In this document: positions 55,425 through 64,000 of the stretch, piece after piece
Layout of the letters: every line of letters starts with the position of its first letter
Position numbering within the stretch: the stretch's first letter is position 1
Origin: Psococerastis gibbosa
Lineage: Eukaryota > Arthropoda > Insecta > Psocodea > Psocidae
Direction of reading: 5' to 3'
DNA length: 64,000 nucleotides
Assembly (NCBI GenBank): GCA_963971405.1
Contig: OZ020487.1
Span: 23,111,371 to 23,175,370 of the forward strand
Notes under the pieces: model-generated
What the model was told of the DNA's origin: nothing
What the model saw: only the letters and a program-made list of their open reading frames with translations
The model's database searches: none
Made by a program: the position numbers and the translations under genes

Positions 55425-55679
55425 TCAGGTATTTCTGTCATTGTCATGTAAAAAGTAAAAAGCTTTCTCTAAGAGATGGTTTCTAAGCAATTTAGGGAAG
55501 TTAGAGGCATTTCTCGCCGCTCTCAGTTCAATCGGGAGTTTTCTAAGGTAGGCGAAACCTTGTAGTATAGGATCCAGTCGCTCACACTTGGCTGTGCGTG
55601 GCGCTGGCCTTACAAGGGCTCCCCGTTGCCTCGTGTTGTAGGTGTGAGTGTCCCCGTTTTGTTTAAATGTCCCCCACAC
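55425..55679 (-). pseudogene. LINE C-terminal fragment
   Basis: HTYNTRQRGALVRPAPRTAK, YLRKLPIELRAARN and LRNHLLEKAFYFLHD to a stop. Same end-of-protein pattern as 16830 and 48572, but a different lineage by sequence. Confidence 0.6.
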
Positions 55680-55739
55680 CCCAGGCTTTAAGATATTTAA
55701 GATGCAGCTAAACCAGCGAAGACGTGATCCTTAGAATAA

Positions 55740-55985
55740 TCGAAACGAAATCTATTATTGCCGTCATTTCAATAAGAAGAGACAATTGTATGGGGCATAT
55801 TCTGAGACACGAAGGACTCCCCAAGAACATCATTGAGGGTATGGTCGAACGTTGAAGGCACCAATTCAAGAGGACGACGTGGGAAGGAGTACCTAGGTAA
55901 TGTCATGAAGGACCTAGGATGCGACACCTACCTTGTAATAAGAAAGACCACACAATATAGACAGGAGTGAAGTAGACTTAAACAT
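55740..55985 (+). pseudogene. LINE C-terminal fragment, same family as 39916
   Basis: ISIRRDNCMGHILRHEGLPK and NIIEGMVE, then after a frame change blocks aligning to RGRPRKEHMEDV and DREEW of the 39916 element. Stops and shifts throughout. Confidence 0.6.
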
Positions 55986-56043
55986 TCGCTACGAAGCAAT
56001 CGATTGATTGAAACTCCAGATGAAAACACGCGCGAAATAAGTT

Positions 56044-56960
56044 AGTATGGTCAAAATTTTAGATTTCGAGATTTCAACGGATTTACACGTTTTGGGGTAA
56101 CAGGAACCAAAAAAGTGTTCTTTAGAAATGTCTTGTCGGTCTGTGTTTCTATTTACTACCAAACTATGATAGTCTTCACTATCATCTTTTTCTTCTTCTT
56201 CTTTCCCCTTAGTGCCCCATGCGTAGCGTAAGGGGTCACCTCGGGTACAGTTTCGTAATCCACCTGGTCGGTTGCCACCGCCTTGAGTTCTGACATAGTT
56301 TCCCCCCTTTTCTCGCGATGGAATTTATTGAAACTCGGCAGATAGGTTAAGGGCAAACCGGAGTCGCCGGTATTCCATTTCTGGGCAAACTTTAATTTCT
56401 CATGAAATATGGAACGCAGAACAATGAAAAAATGCTGAATGGAAAGAAGAATTTTTTCTCCTAATTGTGATATATAGTATATTGCAATCATCAATACCGA
56501 TCGGCTGTAGTTAGTGAACTTGATACGCAAAAAATAACGGTCACTCAGGAGTTCAATTTGAAGGAGTTCATGAACTGTGGCGAATTGGGGTTCGTTAAGG
56601 CCACAAACTATACATCAAAATTAGGAGAAAAAGTTCTTCTTGGCATTCACAATTTTTTCATTGTTCTGCGTTCCATATTTCATGAGAAATTGAAGTTTGA
56701 ACAGAAAATGGAATATCGGCGACTCCGGTTTGCCTTTAAGATAATTTTGTTATTGTCCTGAGGTGTGTTTTCAATTTTTTGGATAACTTCATTTTGGGAG
56801 GTTTTTTAGTTTGGTTGGTTGGGGTTTAGTTAGGGAAAGTCGTGGCAGCCGAAATAAAATTATATTTGCCATAGATACTATAGATGTTCGGGAACCACTC
56901 ATTTTTATCTATTATTGTATTGTACTATCTGATAAATAGAAAAGCATGTAAAGGGTTAAC
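56044..56960 (+). repeat. HINE-like repeat, copy J, with an internal inverted repeat
   Basis: Left part (ATGGTCAAAATTTTAGATTTCGAG, ATTTCAACGGATTTACACG) and right end (GATAAATAGAAAAGCATG) are present. The middle is replaced by a unique inverted pair: 56345-56475 and 56610-56745 match in inverse over about 130 bp at roughly 88% (TTCTGCGTTCCATATTTCATGAG, GGCGACTCCGGTTTGCC). Confidence 0.6.
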
Positions 56961-57436
56961 TCGTTGTTATGTACTGAGACTTTAACAAGACGAAACTCCA
57001 TTTTTGTTTTGTTGATATCGGTGGATTAAAATGAGCTTTAGAGTGGAGAGATCTGCGCTGGTACGATAGGTACCAAGGGAAAGTTTTGTCTCTGCTACAC
57101 GTTTACAACAGCTAACAGAGCTCTGTTATTGTAGTGTCTTTATAATACGTATGTTTAACTTGTACCTACTCATTTCTTATTCACCAATGCTAATCCAGTA
57201 ATCCTACAGAGGAGTGAGGGGGGGGGGGACTGGGAAGTATAGTAAATGATGACTATCAGTCATTAGAACGAAGCTTCCCTTCTTGTAGGTTGTCAATTAA
57301 ATGCAACCTTCATGGCCATTCATTACGCTGTATGTCCTTAAGTAACTCAGTCATGCGCTTCTCGTAACGATAATACGCAGGCTGCTTATTTCGACCGTGG
57401 AACGGCCTATTCAACTTATTAAAATTCAAAATTTTT

Positions 57437-57590
57437 GCTTTCCTATTTAAGGAAAGCTTTGTGAAGGTCGAAATTTTTTATTTCGGATTTCAGTGGATTT
57501 CAGTCTCATTACACGTTTTGAGGTCCCAGGAACCAAAAAAAGTGTTTTTTAGAAAATGTCTGTCTGTTCGTCGATTTGACAGTATGTAAC
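57437..57590 (+). repeat. HINE-like repeat, copy K (left part)
   Basis: GCTTTCCTATTTAAGGAAAGCTTTGTGAAGG, ACACGTTTTGAGGTCCCAGGAACC and ATGTCTGTCTGTTCGTCGATTT, then lost. Confidence 0.65.
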
Positions 57591-58227
57591 AGGTTTAGGA
57601 ATGACTTCACTAAGCTCGGGTGTGAGTCTGCCGACGCTCTTACATTTATAATACTAAACTTAAAAATATCTACAGTATGAACCAGACATAAATTCAGGAG
57701 TCGTCACGGGCCCTGGCCTAATGGTTCCAAAAGCATGAGGTTTTCATTACATTTGATATACTGCAACTTACATATAAAATAGCTTTTCCTTTCAGATTTG
57801 GCCGATTGCTCTTCAGCCTAATTTAATTATAGTCTAATAACGAAAGGATAACGGAAGAATTCTGCTAGGTTAAAAGAGCGGAGTTCTGGACCACTAAAAG
57901 TGGGAAATTTAATTTGATATCTTTTATGCTTCTTTTTCCTGGAAGTGACGTCTCGTTAATGGAGATGTCTGCGTCAGTTGGTATGTAACATAATTGACGT
58001 TTTCATAATATCGTGTACGCTTATACTTCGGCCATTTTTCTTCTCTTAATTAAATTTACTTTTTTGGAGTTTCCTTTCTTTATGAAAAACACCCTTTTAA
58101 GGGCTAAATTAAGAGCTCAAAGACGACTTATTATTATTACAGTATTATTTGGTATGTTTTTGTGAAACATAGAAATCATGAATTTATTTCATTTTATATT
58201 TTTGTTTCGTAAAAATATATCAGTACA
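57591..58227. other. Intergenic, nothing recognised
   Basis: AT-rich; no feature was supported. Confidence 0.35.
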
Positions 58228-58385
58228 TTATTGCAGTATTTTATGATATATACAACACTGGCATTTAACTAACTTTGGTTCAAGAAGTAACCTCCTCGTT
58301 ATAACCGAAATTAGAGGATATGGAAAAAACTGGACTTGGCGGGATTCGAACTCACGATCTACGCCTAACTGGGGCGTCGTCAATA
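58228..58385 (-). mobile_element. SINE-B copy
   Basis: The minus strand has the 3' half of the tRNA-like head (GGCGTAGATCGTGAGTTCGAATCCCGCCAAG), then CAGTTTTTTCCATATCCTCTAATTTCGG and a body ending ATACTGCAATAATGT. The 5' part of the head is diverged after GACGACGCC. Confidence 0.65.
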
Positions 58386-58914
58386 CCGTATAGCCTAAGA
58401 TACAGTACCTGCAGTATGTATTCGCTAATGAAATAGCTTGTCATACATCTAGGTCAGATAAGAGTTGGTACTTTGCGTAGTTATGTATTTTTTGAATTCC
58501 ACTGCTATGGTAAGAATACACGAACCATATTGAAGCAACCCCAAAACAATTGCATTGTTTCTTCAGGTATCACAGCATCTATTAAAACACCGTTAAACAC
58601 ACCGATTGGCGCATATCTTTGAAGGAGTTCCTAAAAATGTGTATATTGAACGCGTGTATTAGAAGCTGCAAAGGCTCAAAATTCTTCAAATGCGCATACA
58701 ATAGTTAGGGACCAATTTGCTTGTGCAGTGTTATTATTATTACTATTGTATTAACTCATAAAGTGGCGTTATTGGTAGAATGACATTTTGACTTTGTGTG
58801 TGGTCATGAACCATTTGAATAGCATCTGCACCCTTGGAGTTGCGTTAACGATGAAGAAAGGTACGTGGAAAAATTATTTCTTTTATTTATACTCACTTTT
58901 TGCCGAGAAAAAGT

Positions 58915-59015
58915 CGACTGGTGCGTACAAAGGTACTATCCGACCGCGATAGGATGCCGTTCGGAGCACTTATTAACTTCGAATAAACTCGGTGTTCCGC
59001 TTATGCAAGTTCCAG
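58915..59015 (+). repeat. Repeat fragment shared with 6753-6944
   Basis: See the partner entry: GCGATAGGATGCCGTTCGG and GGTGTTCCGCTTATG. Confidence 0.4.
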
Positions 59016-59126
59016 ATGCTCGGGTAGTATATTGGTTACAAATTATTACTTTTTAAATTAAATCAAATTTTGTAAGTTAGTTGCGTAATGTTCAAAAATT
59101 TCAAAGTATTGGATACCAAATCCTTT

Positions 59127-59261
59127 CCAATGGACCTCTTTCGTAAAGGAACCTGTAGAGAAATGACATCGAAACCCAATGTTTTGATTAGTTGGGTCCA
59201 TGACTTGAATAATCTGATTGGTTGGGCGCAAGCGTTTTCCTATACGAAAGAGGTCCATTGT
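59127..59261. mobile_element. 135-bp MITE
   Basis: CAATGGACCTCTTTCGTA at the left and its exact complement TACGAAAGAGGTCCATTG at the right (18 bp). The inner 5 bp AGGAA/TTCCT also pair with one base offset. No clear target duplication. Confidence 0.6.
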
Positions 59262-59832
59262 CAAACACAATGTATTGTATTAGTATATTGAAATGAAATG
59301 AACGCAAAACTTTTAAGTTTACGTCGATTGAAAAAAAATTATATTTCCTGAGTTCGCGTTTATCAATTGACCCACATTTGTTTACCACTCATTGTGTAAG
59401 ATTTGATTGAATAAATTGATGTTGTCATCTGTATGTATAATATTGGAAGTAATTTATTGAATAATCTTGCCTGTTATCAGTCATAGACCATATACCACCT
59501 TTGTTATCTTAACGACTTATATTAAAACATGTTTTTGAGGGCGCCATTGGTTTTCCACGTGATTCGTTCATTCGTGAATTTTATTTTAGTGGGAAAATAA
59601 GTAGCCCGCAATGTGATTGAACCGTTTTGTGTTTATTAGGGCTCTGAAATTTTCTTTTTCTTAAAGAGCCGCCGCAGTGTTTATTATTGTATATAAATTT
59701 CTAGAAACTAGGAATGAATGTCTATTACAATTTCTACACTGTGCAGTATGAAGCATTGATCCAGTATTCGGAACCATCATGATTTTTTTTGAAGACCGAG
59801 TATTGCATCTTACTGCCAACGGCCATATACCA

Positions 59833-59927
59833 ATTGTCATAAGAGTTAACTTAGTAAAATATCACATAAAAACATAACAATTTTATGTTTTTATGTGATA
59901 TTTTACTAAGTTAACTCTTATGACAAT
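59833..59927. repeat. Perfect 45-bp hairpin with 5-nt loop
   Basis: 59833-59877 (ATTGTCATAAGAGTTAACTT...) is the exact complement of 59883-59927 (...AAGTTAACTCTTATGACAAT). The loop is CAATT. No mismatch in 45 bp. Confidence 0.9.
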
Positions 59928-60074
59928 GTGTTCAAAATGTTACGAAGTTACAAAGGAGACGATTTTATATATTAGCCACGTACCAAGTTGAATCCGCCAG
60001 AACAGAGACTGTTCCAAACTACAGCAAACTTGTTAGTTGGCACAGCGTCCGCAAGGGGAACATGGTGGGACATG

Positions 60075-60310
60075 ATAACGCGCTGAGACTGCCAGTCAGT
60101 CTAAGTGCGTATGTCGAGTCCTGGTCACCTCCCAATTAATCGTGTGACTACTATGTTCCCCAAGTAAAATCCACTATATTCAGTCAGTTTTAAACTCCCC
60201 TTCTCCCCGAGGTGAAGGAGTCTGGGGCTTAGGGTGCCTCAAGTTAATAAACAGACTCACTAGGCACTTCCCCCGCTGGGCTGACAGGGTTGCTTAAAGC
60301 AGTCATGCTG
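60075..60310 (-). repeat. Dispersed repeat, pairs with 3764-3960
   Basis: The complement reads TTTAAGCAACCCTGTCAGCC, AACTTGAGGCACCCTAAGCC, GGGGAGAAGGGGAGTT and AGGTGACCAGGACTCGACA, in the same order as at 3764. Confidence 0.6.
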
Positions 60311-60802
60311 GAAAACAAACAACATGCTGTGAGTATTACCTTATGAAGTAACTGACCTAGCCCCTGGCTTAGGTCATATACCGTAATACGCGCGTTTGTG
60401 TACTTGTAATACACCTAGAAGAGTAGATCTACAAGTACAACATGTGGTAGGTTGTTTTTTTGCGTCTACTTAGACGCCCTTGGAATGCTCCCGAAGAGTA
60501 TGACCCTGTGGCAAACTCCCACTGCACTCTACACCTACATTATGAGTCAACGTTGATTTATCCATGTATAGTTGAGTAGCTGTGGGTTTGTACCAGCGCC
60601 AAGTGACATACTGCAGCTTTTCACTCCAAGGTACATAGGTACAATAGAGTTATGTAATATACCGGGGGTTGGCCACCTTTTTAGCGCCTGAGCCGAATTT
60701 CGAAATAACCAGATTTAGATCTGTTATAAAAGCCTCACATCACAAACAAACAAAAAAATTGGGTGCTATAAACTTTGCAAGAATTGCCTTCTTCTCTTCA
60801 TC

Positions 60803-60993
60803 AAGTTACAGCCGGATGGCTGGTTGGCAGCAACATGTGACTTCGATGCCTCCACTCCCCTCGATCCTGGTACACCCTCTTCAGCTCCACGTATGTCTTG
60901 GCCCCTACATCCTCTATAACTTGCTGCAGATATTCGTTTCTTAGGCGCTCAGGTCGGTTGACGCCTTCTATTGATCCCTCTATGATACAGCTG
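60803..60993 (-). pseudogene. LINE C-terminal fragment, 39916 family
   Basis: One open minus-strand frame: CIIEGSIEGVNRPERLRNEY, LQQVIEDVGAKTYVELKRVY, QDRGEWRHRSHMLLPTSHP. It aligns to IVEGSVEGTNHRGRPRKEHM...DREEWRR of the 39916 element, and its end matches the 31797 fragment. Confidence 0.7.
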
Positions 60994-63900
60994 ATGAAGT
61001 TTTGAAATACCTTACTGGTTATTAATGGTATCTTTAAAATACGAATGAACTATAAAAAGTAGGTGGCCCTTGGATAGGTTCTGTTCACTATCGATTTAAT
61101 TTTTGTGTGTAGAACCGGTAATATAGGCAAAAGTCACACCCAAAGAGCAGCATGCGAGCCTCACGTTGCCGACCCCTGTACGAATGTGTGCACTATATCG
61201 GACATTGCAAATCAATTGTCTCCACGGAAGTTAAAAAGTTTAGATTTTGAGAACTGAATGTATATTCTTACCGCAATATGGCCGATATGGATTATTCATT
61301 AAAACTAAATTAAGAAAAATCTGCAAGGATTGTGATACATTTTAGGCCATTTTGAAATAAAGCGATGAAAGAAATCAGTGTGGACTGCTGCGGTCGCTCT
61401 AATGAATAATCTAAATTGTAAATTGCCCTCGTTACCTTTTAGCGGTGAAGCTGCATTTCGCTCCCTCTTCGATTCCTAAAATCATTTATTTTAGTTTTTG
61501 TACGTTGTGAGAATTGTAGCTGCTACCTGCCGGCTATTCCCTGTTAGCGGATTCCTCTACTTACAAAGGAAATCGTGACCTTGATAAATACTGCGGAAAG
61601 TGACGCCTTTTTAATATCGTTCTTATTTTTTTTCCACGTATTGACAAAAATTTGCCTGATCCAATAAATAACTATACGCCTCACTTATTATAAACTTAAT
61701 ATTGAGCAAATCTAGAGGAAAATTTGCGTGGCTGCACGTGTTATCATGTGCCTATGCATTTGGCCTTAGGCTTTCAATTGGACAAACCCCAGGCCCCGCT
61801 AGCAAAGCAACTTCAATTAGGAGTTCGTTTTTCAGCTTCTTATGCATAGAGTTGGTAATGTTTGTTTGTTATGGAGTTATTTGGACTAGCTTTGAACATT
61901 GTTTCGCTCCCGAGCGATGGGTAGTTGGCCAGTTAGCAAAAAAAAAAAAAAAATGGATTAACAGCCAATTTATCCTCTGAATTGGATGGGTGCTTGAAAT
62001 TCATAAAAACGGAAACAGAACAATGCAGTGGTCACTGCGAGCAACGCGCGTCATTCATTCCGACATCTCTGTCCGTGCCCTGGATTTATTTTACCACATT
62101 TTTTCCATTGCAGCTTTCTGTGGGGAAAATTTATTGTTTGTTTATTTTGTCCAATAATACATGCGGTTATATGATATTGTTTTGGGGGCCGGAAACCGTA
62201 AAGACCGATAAAGCGTGGTATTGTTGCTGATCGCTGGGGATTTGTATGTATGCGATCTGGAATTAGTCCAAACAAATAAACAATGGTTGACAAAATACTG
62301 CTCTGTGTTTACCATTACTGTCAGTATCGCCCAGTCCCTTAAATCTGACTTCGCTGTAAAATGTTCACATAGGTGGACAGGGAGTGGGTCCGTTAACATA
62401 GAGGTAATAATTAAATCACCGCCTTTGCCCACTGGAATGTTCGATTCGCTGGAAGCTGCTTCATTTTATATTGTTTGTTTTATTCTCGAATCACTGGTGA
62501 AACCCATTCTCTTATATTGTTATAGTTCGATGCTTTTGGCAAGCCAGCGGCAAGTTCGTGTTAAAATGAATCGGTTCATGCTGTGCTCATGGTATAAGGT
62601 TCAGAAGCATTAGGGTTCATCATTACCGTTGTAGACTCTGGGGACCTATTTAGTTTAGTTGGCTTTATGGATATAGGACATAAAGCATGCATAATCATAT
62701 TTTAGCAGGAGGAAAGAAGCTCCCATTGAGAAGATGCCTATTTTTTTTTTACCCTAACCTGTAAAGGGCCCATGATCTGATTAAGCGGAAGAATTTTCCT
62801 ATACTTAACAATATTCCTCAATATGACTTGTGATTTCACGGAAATCTGGACTCGGGAACGTAATATTAAATTTAATAGTCGACAAGATACTGAGTTTTAA
62901 CAAAAAGCGTGAGTTTTTGTTTTGTTTTAAATGGTACAGAGTAAAAGGCAATAAAAATATGGCACTTTTCTCATTTCCTTGAACTGTTGATTGCTAAATA
63001 CAACTATCTACCATTTGAGTTCTGACTTGTGTCTGAATGTTTTTTTTTTTTCTACCCTTGTCCTTTTGTTAAGATCTAGTTGGTATTGTGGTTGGTATGT
63101 AGGAAGATTGCAGTTGTATGCCGTTTAATACCCGTTTGCCGGGCGTTGTCCTTATCTAAGACCGACGTGTGTGACTGCTCATTGTGGGCAGTCGTGCGTC
63201 ATTCACACGAGTAATCGCATATGGCCTGCATTGCCTTGTACCTGTACCTTTCTCTTGGGAGACATTACCGATACTGTACAGTAATACGACCTACACTTAT
63301 ATTAACCTGCTGATGGATGCCATTTGCATGCTGGTTAATTGAGAAATTAGTCTTTAAAGTCTTTCTTTTCCTTCTTTCTTTCCGAGACAACACGTCAGAA
63401 TCACTTTTTTCCCATATTTCTCGCGTCCCGTCACGCAATGACAACCACTGTCCTATCCCGTGCCCCTGCCTTCAGTATAAACCTCTGTCTTTGGCAATTT
63501 TTCGCGAAAATCTTTTTTACACATTATTTTTCGTTCCGTTTAGGAATTTGTCTAGCGATTCGAAACCAACAAACCTGGCAAATAAGAAGTAATTCGATAC
63601 TGAGTTGGCAGTACTAGCTCAAAAAACAATAAGGTCTATGTTCAATTTAAAAGCATTGTCGGGATTCGTCGTTGCCCGTTGGGAACCTAAGGACCAATCG
63701 ACTTCGATGGCCAGGTGGTAACGTGCTTGCACTTGTGAGTCTTTACACGCCATGCAATCGGAGACGTGTCGTACTCATCACGGGTAATAACCTACAGAGG
63801 CGACTGAAAAGGTCAATCGGATACATTCATTAAATTGTTTGTATGCGATTTATCTTTAAAAAAAAAAAAAAAAAAAAAATCGCACCGTTTTCACGTTACC

Positions 63901-64000
63901 TGGCAGTGAATATTTAGATTAGCCAATAATTGGCCGATACTAACCTTACTAGCCTGTGATCAATGGCTTAAACACGATAAACACCGGTTTTCAGGATTTT
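60994..64000. other. Intergenic, nothing recognised
   Basis: Moderately AT-rich. A13-15 near 61940 and a run of about 22 A near 63858-63879. No exon pair, RNA gene or known repeat could be supported. Distal introns of a gene outside the window cannot be excluded. Confidence 0.35.

Noticed and set aside
62215-62613. 132-residue plus-strand open frame
   Set aside because: No motif, no splice partner, ordinary for open frames in AT-rich DNA.

Overview
This 64 kb window is AT-rich animal nuclear DNA, almost certainly from an insect. The evidence is spliced genes with GT-AG introns, a DM9-repeat gene, R1/Jockey-like and RTE-like LINE debris, a Ty3/gypsy element of the K02A2.6-like type, tRNA-derived SINEs and many MITEs. 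The repeat load and several short repeat families would fit a large hemipteran genome such as a planthopper, but that is a guess. I see no bacterial or viral genome features.

Layout. (1) 0-6.2 kb: repeats only. (2) 6.2-25.7 kb, minus strand: a complete ZC3H18 orthologue (nuclear CCCH zinc-finger, SR-rich RNA-processing factor). It has 14 coding exons that join into one 816-residue frame and at least one 5' UTR exon. Its introns hold a 4.0 kb Ty3/gypsy retrotransposon (antisense, perfect 5-bp target duplication, LTRs about 97% identical), a MITE starting at intron base 13, LINE pieces and a foldback element. (3) 26.0-29.6 kb, minus strand: a three-exon gene for a 166-residue protein with two DM9 repeats. 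Its introns hold a foldback element flanked by TTAA. (4) 33.2-34.3 kb, plus strand: a two-exon gene for an unrecognised 156-residue single-pass membrane protein. (5) 35.3 kb: a tRNA-Ser(GCT) gene between two inverted repeat arms. (6) 36.3-41.7 kb, minus strand: a three-coding-exon gene for a 629-residue leucine-rich-repeat (LRR) receptor-like protein with a signal peptide, one membrane segment and a cytoplasmic PPSY motif. (7) 42-64 kb: no gene I can establish, apart from one possible first exon at 43.9 kb. This part is dense with repeat copies, LINE C-terminal fragments and MITEs.

The most distinctive repeat is a family of about 0.7-0.85 kb with at least 11 full or partial copies. The left end is GCTTTCCAATTTAT and the right end carries its inverse. 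There is a (GTCT)n tract inside and a short hairpin just before the right boundary. That architecture resembles Helentron-associated (DINE-1/HINE-like) elements. Other families are SINE-A and SINE-B (both with tRNA-like heads), a GGCGCC-ended MITE family with 3-bp TTA-like duplications, and the foldback elements. Several are nested: SINE in the HINE-like repeat, SINE in LINE, LINE in MITE, LINE in SINE.

The host genes do not look like a pathway. They are an RNA-processing factor, a probable lectin-like DM9 protein, two membrane proteins and a tRNA. Exon joins come from reading splice sites and keeping frame. Identity figures are counted by eye.
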